Positions 43,653 to 52,987 are shown, counted from the first letter of the stretch. The stretch is 64,000 nucleotides of DNA from Ideonella oryzae (GCF_024055665.1 NZ_JAMXMC010000001.1:1-64000); one strand, 5' to 3'. The notes: generated by a model from the sequence alone, not told the origin. Translations and numbers: made by a program.

Positions 43653-44728
43653 GCATGACGCCGTACCGCCTCTTCTGGAAGCTCTTCTTCGCCTTCTGGG
43701 CCGCGATGACGCTCTCGTTCGGTGGCGCCGTCGGCTTCATCCTGACGACCAGCGTCGTCCCGCCGCCCCCGCCAAGCGGGAACGTGCCGTGGCACGTTCT
43801 CATTCCCCTGGGCTCAGGCGTGGTGACCAGTCTCTTTGCGAGCTTGGCGCTGGCCTGGTACCTGACCCGGCCCCTGCGACATGTGCGGTGGGCCTTGGAC
43901 CAACTGGCGGGGGGGCACTTCGAGACCCGGGTCAAGCCGCAGATCGGGAGCCGCCGCGACGAGATCGCCGACCTGGGCGGCTATCTGGACGCCACCGCGG
44001 AGCGCCTGGAACGGCTGGAGGCCTCGCGCCAGCAACTGCTGTACGACATCTCGCACGAGTTGCGCTCGCCCTTGAGCCGCCTGCGGGCCGCCATCGGCCT
44101 GGCACGTACCGACCCTTCGGATGTGCAGGCCATGCTGGCCCGCGTCGATCTCGAGGCCGATCGCCTCAACGGCCTGCTGGACGACCTGCTCACGCTCAAC
44201 CGCGTCGAGGTCGGCGCCAGCGGCTTGCGTCGCGACAAGATCGATCTCATCGAACTGCTGCACGCCATCGCCACCGATGCGGAGTTCGAGGCCAGGGCCT
44301 CGGGCCGCAGCCTGACGCTGGAGGCCCAGGGCGCATTCATCGCCGTGGTGGATGGCGAGCTGATCTACCGCGCACTGGAGAACGTGATCCGCAACGCTGT
44401 CAAGTACACCGGGGCAGGCACCGCCGTCGAGGTGAAGGCGAGCCGTGCCGAAGATGCCGGTCTGCTGGAAGTCACCGTCGCGGACCGCGGCCCGGGCGTT
44501 CCCGATGAGATGCTCAGTTCGATCTTCGATCCCTTCGTGCGCGTCCAGGCAGAGAAGGGCACCACCACCGGTTTCGGGCTGGGGCTGGCGATCGCCCAAC
44601 GGGCCCTGCTGGCCCATGGCGGCGAGATCTTCGCAGCTCCCCGCCCCGGTGGCGGATTGATCGTCACCCTGCGGCTGCTTGGCCGCCTCCCGAACACGGC
44701 GCCACCGGCAGACACCGCGCCGCTCTGA
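43649..44728 (+). CDS. sensor histidine kinase, CpxA-like
   Basis: This 359-residue kinase has two membrane helices (RLFWKLFFAFWAAMTLSFGG and VLIPLGSGVVTSLFASLALA) with a very short periplasmic loop. HAMP (WYLTRPLRHVRWALDQLAGG), H-box LLYDISHELRSPLSRLRAAI, N-box ENVIRNAVKYT and G-boxes DRGPGVPDEM and TGFGLGLAIAQRALLAHGGE follow. The tiny periplasmic segment suggests membrane or accessory-protein sensing. The probable partner is the CpxR-like regulator at 36534, from which it is separated by the RND genes. Confidence 0.92.
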   Translation: MSMTPYRLFWKLFFAFWAAMTLSFGGAVGFILTTSVVPPPPPSGNVPWHVLIPLGSGVVTSLFASLALAWYLTRPLRHVRWALDQLAGGHFETRVKPQIGSRRDEIADLGGYLDATAERLERLEASRQQLLYDISHELRSPLSRLRAAIGLARTDPSDVQAMLARVDLEADRLNGLLDDLLTLNRVEVGASGLRRDKIDLIELLHAIATDAEFEARASGRSLTLEAQGAFIAVVDGELIYRALENVIRNAVKYTGAGTAVEVKASRAEDAGLLEVTVADRGPGVPDEMLSSIFDPFVRVQAEKGTTTGFGLGLAIAQRALLAHGGEIFAAPRPGGGLIVTLRLLGRLPNTAPPADTAPL

Positions 44729-44768
44729 ACCCCACCCTGCTGACACGCCCGCCACCCGTCCTCGCGCC

Positions 44769-46088
44769 ATGACCCAGGCCCCTTCTGAACGCCCCCAGCC
44801 GCCCTTGAATGCCGACACCGTCGCCACCCAACTGGGCGTGGATCGGCAGACGACCTTTTTCACCCGTTGGCGACGGACCGGTCTGGCGGTGACTCTGCTG
44901 GGCATGGGCGCCCTGGCCTGCCTGCTCCTGTGGATGTGGCAACGCCCTCGCGCCGGGGCACAGTACGAAACCGAGAAAGTCGCCACCGGCGACCTTGTGG
45001 TGAAAGTCACCGCCACGGGCAATCTCCAGCCGCTGACCAAGGTCGACGTGGGCAGCGAGCTCTCGGGCACCATCGACCGGGTTCTGGTAAAGGACAACGA
45101 CAAGGTGTCGCAGGGACAGGTGCTGGCCGTGCTCCAGACCAGCAATCTGCGGGACCAGGTCCAGGAATCTGAAAGCGCATTGCGCAAGGCCCAGGCCTCG
45201 CTGCTGCAGTACCAGGCCGCCACCCGAGAAGCGATGGCCACCCTGCGGCGCAACGAGGAGGCCTGGAAGCTCTCCGCCGGCATGGTGCCGTCCAGAAGCG
45301 ATGTGGAGACGTCCCAGATCGCGCTCGAGAAAGCGCGGGCCAACGAAGCGAACGCGGTGGCGGCCGTCGACGAGGCTCGGGCCACGCTGAACACCAACCG
45401 GACCAATCTCCACAAGGCGTCGCTGCGTTCCCCCATCAACGGCGTCGTGCTCAAGCGCTCGGCCGAGCCGGGGCAGACGGTGGCCGCCAGCTACCAGGTC
45501 ACCACCCTCTTCACGTTGGCCCAGGACCTGACCCAGATGAAGCTCGAGGTCAATGTGGACGAGGCCGATGTCGGCCAGGTCAAAGAAGGCCAGTCGGCGG
45601 AGTTCACCGTGGATGCCTATCCGGACCGGACCTTCCCGGCGCGCATCGTGCGGCTGCGCTATGGCTCCGACACCACCAACAATGTGGTGACCTACCAGGC
45701 CGTGCTCGAGGTCAGCAACAAGGACCTGAGCCTGCGCCCCGGGATGACGGCCAATGCGCGCATCGTGACCCTCCGACACGAGCGGGTGCTGCAGGTGCCC
45801 AACGCGGCGCTGCGCTATGTCCCACCCTCCACCGAGGAAAAGTCCGGCAAGAGCGTGACCAGCCTCCTGATCGCAGTGCCCAAGCAGCAGAAGTCGGCCC
45901 AGTCCAGCGCCACGATCGCCAGCGGCAGCGAGCAGACCGTCTGGAAGCTGGAGAGCGACCGCGCCGTGGCCGTCAGGCTGCAGGTGGGCGCCAGCGATGG
46001 CCGCATGACCGAGGTGAGCAAAATCCGCGCTGGTACGCTCAGGGAAAGCGACCGCCTGATCGTGGACAGCCGGGAGCCGTCGAAGTGA
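44769..46088 (+). CDS. MacA-like periplasmic adaptor (HlyD family)
   Basis: This 439-residue adaptor has a cytoplasmic N-terminal tail of about 45 residues and one membrane helix (LAVTLLGMGALACLLLWMWQ). The MacA opening KVATGDLVVKVTATGNLQPL, lipoyl segments (VGSELSGTIDRVLVKDNDKV; ASLRSPINGVVLKRSAEPGQ), a coiled-coil hairpin and barrel (EVNVDEADVGQVKEGQSAEF) follow. It overlaps the ATPase start (GTGA). With the next two genes it forms a MacAB-like ABC pump. No second outer-membrane factor is encoded, so it may share the NodT lipoprotein of the RND genes. Confidence 0.9.
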   Translation: MTQAPSERPQPPLNADTVATQLGVDRQTTFFTRWRRTGLAVTLLGMGALACLLLWMWQRPRAGAQYETEKVATGDLVVKVTATGNLQPLTKVDVGSELSGTIDRVLVKDNDKVSQGQVLAVLQTSNLRDQVQESESALRKAQASLLQYQAATREAMATLRRNEEAWKLSAGMVPSRSDVETSQIALEKARANEANAVAAVDEARATLNTNRTNLHKASLRSPINGVVLKRSAEPGQTVAASYQVTTLFTLAQDLTQMKLEVNVDEADVGQVKEGQSAEFTVDAYPDRTFPARIVRLRYGSDTTNNVVTYQAVLEVSNKDLSLRPGMTANARIVTLRHERVLQVPNAALRYVPPSTEEKSGKSVTSLLIAVPKQQKSAQSSATIASGSEQTVWKLESDRAVAVRLQVGASDGRMTEVSKIRAGTLRESDRLIVDSREPSK

Positions 46089-46834
46089 CCCCGCCGAGCA
46101 CGGCAGCCGAGGTGCCGGTGGTCGCCTATGAAAAGGTGTGCAAGACCTATGGCGAAGGCGCCACGCGCTTTCAGGCGCTCACGGATGTGGACCTGAAGAT
46201 CCGCCAAGGCGAGTTCGTGGCCATCATGGGACCGAGCGGGTCCGGCAAGTCCACGGTGATGAACATCATGGGCTGCCTGGACACGCTGAGCTCCGGCAGC
46301 TACCGCTTTTGCGGCACGCCTGTCGAGTCCCTCAGCCAGGACCAGTGCGCCGTTCTCAGGCGCAGCTATATCGGCTTTGTCTTTCAGGGGTTCAACCTGC
46401 TGCGCAGGACGTCGGCCCAGGAAAACGTCGAGCTGCCGCTGGTCTACCGCGGGCAGCGCCCCATCCAACGGGCCGAGCGTGCCAGGGCGGCCCTGGCAGA
46501 GGTGGGTTTGAAGGGCTGGGAACACCACACCTCCGCGGAGCTCTCCGGTGGGCAGCAGCAGCGCGTGGCCATCGCGCGTGCCATCGTCACCGAGCCGATG
46601 GTGCTGCTCGCCGACGAACCAACCGGAAACCTGGACAGCCATCGCAGCCAGGAGATCATGCAGCTGCTGGTGCGCCTGAACCAGGACCGCGGCATCACCG
46701 TGGTGATGGTCACCCACGAACCCGACATGGCGGTCTATGCCGACCGCATCCTGCGCTTCGTCGACGGGCGGCTCGTCGGCGACACCGCCAAGGACCTGGC
46801 CACCGGAGCCTTTACAAGCGAGGGAGGCCGGTGA
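46085..46834 (+). CDS. ABC transporter ATP-binding protein, MacB-type
   Basis: This 249-residue ATPase has Walker A (GPSGSGKST), Q-loop FVFQGFNLLRRTSAQENVEL, signature [16 protein letters not shown], Walker B LLADEPTGNLDS and H-loop VMVTHEPDMA. It starts at GTG 46085, overlapping the adaptor stop, and its stop overlaps the permease start. In E. coli MacB the ATPase and permease are one protein; here they are separate genes. Confidence 0.93.
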   Translation: MTPPSTAAEVPVVAYEKVCKTYGEGATRFQALTDVDLKIRQGEFVAIMGPSGSGKSTVMNIMGCLDTLSSGSYRFCGTPVESLSQDQCAVLRRSYIGFVFQGFNLLRRTSAQENVELPLVYRGQRPIQRAERARAALAEVGLKGWEHHTSAELSGGQQQRVAIARAIVTEPMVLLADEPTGNLDSHRSQEIMQLLVRLNQDRGITVVMVTHEPDMAVYADRILRFVDGRLVGDTAKDLATGAFTSEGGR

Positions 46835-48039
46835 TGTGGGGCAACACCGTCCTGCTGGCGCTGCGCGAGATACGGCGCAACCTGATGCGCTCGATCCTGA
46901 CCATGCTGGGCATCGTGATCGGCGTGGCCGCAGTGGTCACGATGGTGACCCTGGGCAACGGTGCCACGGCCTCCGTCTCCAGCCAGATCTCCAGCCTGGG
47001 CAGCAATCTGATCATCGTGATGCCGGGGCAGCGCATGGAGCTGGGGACGAGCACCTCGCCACCCAAGTTCAAGCAGGCCGACGGCGAGGCCATCCTTTCC
47101 CAGGTGACGGGGGTCGCGCGGGTGGCGCCGATGGTGACTGCGTCGCTCACCGCGATCTCGAGCGCCAAGAACTGGAAGACCTCGGTCACCGGCTCCAACG
47201 GAGACTACCTCGCGGTGAGCAACTGGTCGGTCCGGGATGGCCGAACCTTCACCGACATCGAGCTGCGGGCGGGCAAGTCCGTCTGTCTCGTCGGTGACCG
47301 CGTGCGCAAGGAGCTGTATGGCGAGCAGCGTCCGGTGGGGACCGACCTGAGGCTGCAGAACTTCAGCTGCCAGATCATCGGCTTCTTCAGCCCCAAGGGG
47401 CAGAGCTCCACCGGCACCGACCAGGACGACTTCATCCTGGTGCCCATCGCCACACTGCAGCGCCGGGTCACCGGCAACACCGATGTGGGCGCCATCCTGG
47501 TCTCGGCGCGACAGGGATTCTCGACCGACACCGTCAAGACACGCATCGAGCGCCTGATGCGGGACCGCCGTCACCTGACGGACGGCGAGGACAACAACTT
47601 CAACGTCATCGACACCAAGCAGATCTCGGACACGCTCTCCGGCACGACCCGCATCCTCACCCTGCTGCTCGGAGCCGTCGCCGCCGTCAGCCTGCTGGTG
47701 GGCGGCATCGGCATCATGAACATCATGCTGGTGAGCGTGACCGAGCGCACGCGCGAGATCGGCATCCGCCTGGCCATCGGGGCGATGGCCCGTGAGGTCC
47801 TGATGCAGTTCCTGGTCGAGGCGGTGTCTCTGTCCGCCGTGGGTGGGCTGGTGGGCCTGCTCCTGGCCGCCCTGGCCTCGATCGGGCTGTCCTCGCTGAT
47901 GGGCCTGCCCTACAGCTTCGACGTCCAGATCAACCTGCTGGCCTTCGCCTTCTCTGCCGCCATCGGCATCGTGTTCGGCTACACGCCGGCCAGGCGGGCC
48001 GCGCGACTCAATCCCATCGAGGCGCTCCGACATGAATGA
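46834..48039 (+). CDS. ABC transporter permease, MacB/FtsX-type
   Basis: This 401-residue permease has the MacB four-helix pattern. One N-terminal helix (RSILTMLGIVIGVAAVVTMV) precedes a periplasmic domain (GSNLIIVMPGQRMELGTSTS onward, about residues 60-270). Three C-terminal helices follow, with the MacB motif SLLVGGIGIMNIMLVSVTER before TREIGIRLAIGAMAREVLMQ. The end PARRAARLNPIEALRHE is typical. The ATG at 46834 overlaps the ATPase stop (TGATG); a GTG one codon earlier is an alternative start. It is the last gene of the efflux locus. Confidence 0.92.
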   Translation: MWGNTVLLALREIRRNLMRSILTMLGIVIGVAAVVTMVTLGNGATASVSSQISSLGSNLIIVMPGQRMELGTSTSPPKFKQADGEAILSQVTGVARVAPMVTASLTAISSAKNWKTSVTGSNGDYLAVSNWSVRDGRTFTDIELRAGKSVCLVGDRVRKELYGEQRPVGTDLRLQNFSCQIIGFFSPKGQSSTGTDQDDFILVPIATLQRRVTGNTDVGAILVSARQGFSTDTVKTRIERLMRDRRHLTDGEDNNFNVIDTKQISDTLSGTTRILTLLLGAVAAVSLLVGGIGIMNIMLVSVTERTREIGIRLAIGAMAREVLMQFLVEAVSLSAVGGLVGLLLAALASIGLSSLMGLPYSFDVQINLLAFAFSAAIGIVFGYTPARRAARLNPIEALRHE

Positions 48040-48146
48040 TCGCCCGCTGTCGAGGGCCCCGCGGTAGCTCCTGTCGGACGGGGCGCCACCGCCAGGTGGA
48101 TCTTCGAGCACCCCGAATCGGTGTGCCAGGCCGCCAGACGCGGGGC

Positions 48147-49022
48147 TCAGGCTCCCGGCATCTGCTGCAGGAAGGCCCGCACCGCCGGATCCCGCTCATG
48201 GCGGCGGTACACGGCCCCCAGCTCCGACGGGATGCGCGCCCCCGCCAGCGCGCGAAAGACCACCTGCGGCAGCTCGATCACCCCCTGCAGCAGGCTGGGC
48301 ACCACCGCCACGCCCACGCCCAGGGACACCTGGGCCAGCACCGCCACCAAGGAGCCCGGCGCCAGCACCACCCGGGGCTCGAAACGTCCCCGCCGCGCCA
48401 CCTCCTGCAAGCCGAACGTCTGCTCGGGGGCGACGAAGGAGGCCTGCGCCAGGCTGCGCGCGGGCACCGGCGCCTGTGCGGCCGCCAGCGAATGGCCAGC
48501 CGGCAGCGCCAGGCAGAAGTGATCGCGCACCAGCACCTGTGCCCGCAACGCCGCCGGCACCGCCATGGGCAGACGCACGAAGGCCACATCCACCTGCCCG
48601 TCCTCCAGCATCGCCGGCAGCCGGTCCATCGGCTGCTCCTGGATCTGCAGGGTCACGTCGGGGTGGCTGGTGCGAAAGCGCTCCACCAGGGCCTGCAGCA
48701 CGCCCGCATAGACCGCCGAGCCCACATAGCCCAGCACCACCCGGCCGAGCGCGCCCTGGCCGGCACGCCGGCCCACCGCCACGCTGCGCTCGAACTGCGC
48801 CAGCGTGGCCTGGGCCTCGGCCAGAAAGGCCTCGCCCGCGGGGGTGAGCACCACCGAGCGCTTGGTCCGGCGCAGCAGCAAGGTGCCCAGGTCCCGCTCC
48901 AGGGCCTGGATCTGTTCGGTCAGCGCCGGGGCCGACAGGCCCAGGGTCTCCGCCGCGCGGGCGAAGTGCAGGGTCTGGGCGACCGCCACGAAGCCACGCA
49001 GGTGGCGCAGTTCCAGGGCCAT
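48147..49022 (-). CDS. LysR family transcriptional regulator
   Basis: This 291-residue LysR regulator has its HTH at the N-terminus (ELRHLRGFVAVAQTLHFARA, AETLGLSAPALTEQIQALER) and an effector domain opening GALGRVVLGYVGSAVYAGVL, then DVAFVRLPMAVPAAL. It is divergent from an MFS transporter gene with a dyad of LysR type between. Control of the transporter is inferred. The ATG at 49022 (MALELRHL) was chosen; an 88-residue in-frame upstream extension runs across the promoter and lacks family pattern. Confidence 0.88.
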   Translation of the reverse strand: MALELRHLRGFVAVAQTLHFARAAETLGLSAPALTEQIQALERDLGTLLLRRTKRSVVLTPAGEAFLAEAQATLAQFERSVAVGRRAGQGALGRVVLGYVGSAVYAGVLQALVERFRTSHPDVTLQIQEQPMDRLPAMLEDGQVDVAFVRLPMAVPAALRAQVLVRDHFCLALPAGHSLAAAQAPVPARSLAQASFVAPEQTFGLQEVARRGRFEPRVVLAPGSLVAVLAQVSLGVGVAVVPSLLQGVIELPQVVFRALAGARIPSELGAVYRRHERDPAVRAFLQQMPGA

Positions 49023-49035
49023 GTTCTTCCCCTTG

Positions 49036-49054
49036 AATTCGGTGGAGCCGAATT
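49036..49054. promoter_or_regulatory. LysR-type dyad between the LysR and MFS genes
   Basis: AATTCGG/CCGAATT with a 5-nt spacer contains T-N11-A (T49039, A49051), the usual LysR-box format. It lies 13 bp upstream of the LysR ATG, so LysR autoregulation as well as MFS control are plausible. The site is inferred from symmetry and position only. Confidence 0.55.
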
Positions 49055-49128
49055 TTCTCCTGCCTGGCGACGATTGATCCGAGTTTCCAATGCAGGTGCA
49101 ATGGCCGGCCGATCGCTGCCATCCCGCC

Positions 49129-50508
49129 ATGCCTGCCCTGGTCTCCTCCACCCCGGCCACCACCCACCCGGCCCACCCCGCCGCGCTGTGGTTCACCTCG
49201 CTGGTCTGCGCCATGACGGTGCTGGACGCCAATGTGGTGGGCATCGTGCTGCCGGCCCTGTCGCGCGCCCTGGCCCGCTCGGCCACCGAGCTGGAATGGA
49301 TGGTCAGCGCCTACGCCCTGTGCTTTGCCGCCCTGCTGCTGCCGGCCGGGCGGCTGGCGGACTGCCTGGGCCGGCGCCGGGTGCTGCTGGCCGGCCTGGC
49401 GGGCTTTGGCGCCGCCTCGCTGGTGTGCGGGCTGGCCCCCAACGCCCCGGCACTGATCGCCGCCCGCGCCTTGCAGGGCGCCGGGGCCGCGCTGATGCTG
49501 GCGCCCGCCCTGGCCCTGGTGGGCCACCAGGCCCCGCAGGAGCCCGCGCGCAGCCAGGCCTGGGCCTTCTGGGGCACGGTGATGGGCCTGACCATGGTGG
49601 CCGCGCCGCTGCTGGGCGGAGCGGTGGCCCAGTGGCTGGGATGGCGCTGGGCCTTCTTCCTGAACCTGCCGCTGTGCGCCGGGCTGGCCCTGGGCGTGCG
49701 TCGCTGCGTGGCCGAATCGCGCGAGCCAGACGCCGGGCCGCTGGACCGCCCCGGCGTGCTGCTGTTCATCGCGGCGATGTTCGGCCTGACCTGGGCGCTG
49801 ATCCAGGGCGCCAGCCACGGCTGGACCAGCCCGCAGGTGCTGCTGCGCCTGGGCGCCGGCCTGGCGCTGATGGCCCTCTTCATCGCGGTGGAGCGGCGCC
49901 GCGCCCACCCGCTGCTGGACGTGGGCCTGTTCCGCGCCCCCGCGCTGCTGGGCGCGGTGCTGGCCATGTTCGCCTACGCCGCCACGGCCCAGGTCATGAC
50001 CGCCCTGCTGCCGCTGTTCCTGCAGAGCGCGCGCGGGCACGGCGCGCTGGCGGCCGGCGTGGCCATGCTGCCCTTCTCGCTGGCCATGCTGGTGTTCCCG
50101 CGGGTGGCGCGCGCCCTGCACCAGCGCCCGGGCCTGTCCAACCTGCAGCTGCTGGTGCTGGGCCTGGCCGCGGTGGCCCTGGGCAACGCCGTGCTGGCCT
50201 GGGCCGCCCCCGGCCGCAGCGGCGGGCTGCTGGGCCTGGGCATGGCGCTGCTGGGCGCCGGGGGCGGGCTGATGAATGGCGAGACGCAGCGGGCCATCAT
50301 GGGCCAGCTGCCGCCCCAGCGGGCCGGCATGGCCTCGGGCATCAGCACCACCGCCCGCTTCAGCGGCGTGCTGCTGGGCTTCTCGGCCCTGGGCTCGCAA
50401 AGCCACGCGCTGGGCTTTGGCGCGGCCTTCGGCCTGGCGGCGGTGGCCGCCGCGGCGGCGGCCCTGCTGGTGCCGGCGCTGTACCGGGCCGGGTCGCCCA
50501 GGCCCTGA
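49129..50508 (+). CDS. MFS transporter, DHA2-type drug efflux (EmrB/QacA-like)
   Basis: This is a 459-residue protein (472 if the ATG at 49090 is used) with about 14 hydrophobic helices. Motifs of drug:H+ antiporters of the 14-helix family are visible: motif D1 near LDANVVGIVLPALSRAL, motif A as GRLADCLGRRRVLLAGL, and the motif C-like GTVMGLTMVAAPLLGGAVAQ followed by WLGWRWAFFLNLPLC. It probably exports a small toxic compound in response to the divergent LysR regulator. Neither candidate start has a clear ribosome site. Confidence 0.88.
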   Translation: MPALVSSTPATTHPAHPAALWFTSLVCAMTVLDANVVGIVLPALSRALARSATELEWMVSAYALCFAALLLPAGRLADCLGRRRVLLAGLAGFGAASLVCGLAPNAPALIAARALQGAGAALMLAPALALVGHQAPQEPARSQAWAFWGTVMGLTMVAAPLLGGAVAQWLGWRWAFFLNLPLCAGLALGVRRCVAESREPDAGPLDRPGVLLFIAAMFGLTWALIQGASHGWTSPQVLLRLGAGLALMALFIAVERRRAHPLLDVGLFRAPALLGAVLAMFAYAATAQVMTALLPLFLQSARGHGALAAGVAMLPFSLAMLVFPRVARALHQRPGLSNLQLLVLGLAAVALGNAVLAWAAPGRSGGLLGLGMALLGAGGGLMNGETQRAIMGQLPPQRAGMASGISTTARFSGVLLGFSALGSQSHALGFGAAFGLAAVAAAAAALLVPALYRAGSPRP

Positions 50509-50528
50509 GCGCCGGACCGGCCGCGAGC

Positions 50529-51440
50529 TCAGCCCGGGCCGTCGCTCGCGGCCGCCAGGAGCGGCACCAGCACGTCGCTGATGGGCGTCGACAGGCCATG
50601 GGCCCGGGCGCGTCGCGCCACCACCCCGTTGCGGATGTCCCACTCGAGCGGCCGGCCGGCCTCGCGGTCGGTGAGGATGGAGGTGCCCATGTCGGCCGGC
50701 GCGGCCTGGAACCAGGCCAGGATCGCCTGCGGCACCTCGTCGCCCAGCGCGGCCCCCTCGGCCCGGGCGACGGCCAGGCCCTCCTGCAGGTAGGCCAGGG
50801 CCAGCGCGGCGATGTCATCCCGGCCGAACATGCCCGCGCGACGACGGGCCAGCACCATGAGGCCGGCCACCGCGTTCTGCAGCAGCTTGCGCCAGGCCAG
50901 CGCCTGGAAGTCCGCGGCCAGGTCCACGGCGCACCGGCTGCCGTGCAGCGCCTGGGCCACCACGCGGGCCGCCGGCCCGTCCGGCAGGCTCAGGCGCGCC
51001 TCGCCGCGCAGGCGCACCGAACCATCGGCCTGGGCCTGCGCGGGAAACCACACCACCGCGGGAAGGAACTGCCCACGGGGACAGTGCGGGGCGACCTGCG
51101 CCAGCTGCTCGACCCCGTTCTGCAGCACGCACACCACGGTGTCCGGGCCGCTCAAGGCGGCCAGCCAGGGGGCCGCGGCCTCGACCTGCGTCGCCTTGAC
51201 CGCCAGGAAGACGAGATCGCAGGGGCGGTCGATGCCATGGCGGTCGGTCCGCGCGGGGTCCGTCCAGACCGGACCGGGCACGGTGATGAGGCGGTCGCCA
51301 TCGTGCAGCGTCAGCTGGGAGCGTGCGGTGCGGCCGCACAGCAGCGGCGTGCGGCCAACCTCGTGGAGCGCCGCCGCGACCGTGGTCCCGATGGCGCCCG
51401 GGCCCACGACGGCGATGGAAGGCTGGGGTTCTGTCCTCAT
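50529..51440 (-). CDS. ketopantoate reductase family protein (PanE/ApbA-like)
   Basis: This 303-residue protein has an N-terminal NADP-binding segment (IAVVGPGAIGTTVAAALHEV) and the ketopantoate-reductase features VFLAVKATQVEAAAPWLAAL (catalytic Lys), VCVLQNGVEQ and the helical C-terminal domain (AWRKLLQNAVAGLMVLARRR, TSILTDREAGRPLEWDIRNG with the conserved Glu). It may reduce 2-dehydropantoate or a related 2-oxoacid; several paralogues in beta-proteobacteria are not biosynthetic. It lies 43 bp downstream of the MocR-type regulator in the same direction. The ATG at 51440 begins the NADP fold. Confidence 0.85.
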   Translation of the reverse strand: MRTEPQPSIAVVGPGAIGTTVAAALHEVGRTPLLCGRTARSQLTLHDGDRLITVPGPVWTDPARTDRHGIDRPCDLVFLAVKATQVEAAAPWLAALSGPDTVVCVLQNGVEQLAQVAPHCPRGQFLPAVVWFPAQAQADGSVRLRGEARLSLPDGPAARVVAQALHGSRCAVDLAADFQALAWRKLLQNAVAGLMVLARRRAGMFGRDDIAALALAYLQEGLAVARAEGAALGDEVPQAILAWFQAAPADMGTSILTDREAGRPLEWDIRNGVVARRARAHGLSTPISDVLVPLLAAASDGPG

Positions 51441-51483
51441 GGAAACGGGCTCCTTTGACGCTGACAGTGTGCCAGCGCGCCCC

Positions 51484-52878
51484 TCAGGGCAGGCCCGCCC
51501 CTTCCCGGCAGCGGGCCAGGGCGTCGACCACCGCCTGGAGGGCTCGGCCGCAGTCGTCGCGGGTGAGCGCGCCGCCCAGGCACAGGCGGATGCCCTCGGG
51601 CGGCACGCGGTCGGTGGAGAAGGCCTGGCTGGCCACCGCCGCCACGCCCAGCGGACGCAGGGCCGCGGCCAGGTCGGCGCTGGGGCAGCGGCCGTCGTCG
51701 CGGTCCTGCAACGGCAGCCACACATGGAAGCCCTGGGGGTGGGTGCGTGCGCCCAGCCCTTCGAGCTGGCTGCGCGCGAACGCGCTGCGCCACTCGCATT
51801 CGGCGCGGATGGCCTCCAGCCAGGTCTGGCCCAGGCCGCTCTCCAGCCAGTGGGTCACCAGGCCCATGCTGACGGTGGAGGCCATGACCGTCATCGCCCG
51901 CAGGGCGCCGGCCAGGCGCTGAGTGGCCGCGGCGGTGGGGGCCAGCACATAGGCATGGCGCAGCCCGGCGCCCAGCCACTTGGACATGCCGGTGATGTAG
52001 TAGGTCAGGCCGGGCGCGAAGTCGGCCAGCGGCGGCGGCACGGCCACCGGCAGCATGCCGTAGGCATCGTCCTCGATGATCGGGATGCTGTAGCGCAGCG
52101 CGATGTCGGCCAGCTGCTCGCGCCGGCGCATCGGCAGCGACACCACGGTGGGGTTGTGCAGGTTGGGGCACACATACAGCGCGCCCACCGGCGTGGTCTT
52201 GCAGGCGGCCTCGAAGGCCTCGGGCAGCACGCCCTGTTCGTCCATCGGCAGCGGGTGCAGCTGCGTGCCCAACTGGGCCGCGATGGCCTTCAGCCCGGGG
52301 TAGGCCAGGGCCTCCACGCACAGGCTCTGGCCCGGGCGGATCAGCAGGCTGACCAGGGCCGTCAGCGCGCTGTGGATGCCGGGGCAGACCAGCACCCGCT
52401 CGGCGCTGGCCTCCTGCAGCCACTGGCGCAGCCAGCGGGCCGCCACCTCGCGGTCCTGGGCCGAGCCGCCGAAGTCCTGGTAGCGCATCACGTCGTGCAG
52501 CGGCATCTGCGCCATCCACTGTGCCGCGGCCTCCTGCAGGCGCTGCTCGGCCGGGTGGCCCACCAGCTCCGGCGGCATGTTCATCGTCATCTCGGCGCCG
52601 GTGCCGCCGCGCAACGGCAGGCCGATGAAGGAGCCGCGGGCGTAGGAGCCCAGGCCGGGGCGCGAGGCGATCAGGCCGCGCTCGCGCGCCTGGGCGAAGC
52701 CGCGCACCACCGTCGTGTAGTTCAGGCCCAGCACCTGGGCCAGGTCGCGCAGGGGCGGCAGGCGCTCGCGCGGGGCCAGGCGGCCGTTGCGCAGGTCCTC
52801 GGACAGCAGCTCCGGGATCAGCTGGTAGGCGGGCAGCTCGCTGCTGCGCAGGCGGGGAATCCAGTGGGAAAACGGCAT
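51484..52878 (-). CDS. GntR/MocR-type regulator with aminotransferase-like domain
   Basis: This 464-residue MocR protein has an N-terminal GntR winged HTH (about 15-80: PAYQLIPELLSEDLRNGRLA, RDLAQVLGLNYTTVVRGFAQ, ARERGLIASRPGLGSY). A type-I aminotransferase-like domain follows: CPGIHSALTALVSLLI, PNLHNPTVVSLPMRRREQLA, IIEDDAYG and the PLP lysine in YITGMSKWLGAGLRHAYV. It binds PLP and an amine or amino acid as effector in known relatives (GabR, PdxR, TauR). It is divergent from the Nit1C cluster, with paired direct repeats between, so it is the likely Nit1C regulator in place of the sigma54-type NitA known elsewhere. Confidence 0.9.
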   Translation of the reverse strand: MPFSHWIPRLRSSELPAYQLIPELLSEDLRNGRLAPRERLPPLRDLAQVLGLNYTTVVRGFAQARERGLIASRPGLGSYARGSFIGLPLRGGTGAEMTMNMPPELVGHPAEQRLQEAAAQWMAQMPLHDVMRYQDFGGSAQDREVAARWLRQWLQEASAERVLVCPGIHSALTALVSLLIRPGQSLCVEALAYPGLKAIAAQLGTQLHPLPMDEQGVLPEAFEAACKTTPVGALYVCPNLHNPTVVSLPMRRREQLADIALRYSIPIIEDDAYGMLPVAVPPPLADFAPGLTYYITGMSKWLGAGLRHAYVLAPTAAATQRLAGALRAMTVMASTVSMGLVTHWLESGLGQTWLEAIRAECEWRSAFARSQLEGLGARTHPQGFHVWLPLQDRDDGRCPSADLAAALRPLGVAAVASQAFSTDRVPPEGIRLCLGGALTRDDCGRALQAVVDALARCREGAGLP

Positions 52879-52987
52879 GCCATCGCGGGCGGTACGTCAG
52901 GTCCGGACGCGCCCCGCCAGTTTGCCCAATGTCAACGCCTTGCGGGGCCTTCACCCCCGCCGGGCCACGACCCCGCGCGGTGCGCGC

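Noticed and set aside
48086-48099. Hairpin CCACC-GCCA-GGTGG after the MacB-type permease as a terminator
   Set aside because: The stem is only 5 bp and is followed by ATCTTCG with no U-run, so support is too weak to list it.
48036-51458. Open frame of 1140 codons on the plus strand across LysR, MFS and PanE genes
   Set aside because: It spans three genes in other frames and is Ala/Arg/Gly/Pro-rich without motifs, as expected of stop-poor GC-rich DNA.
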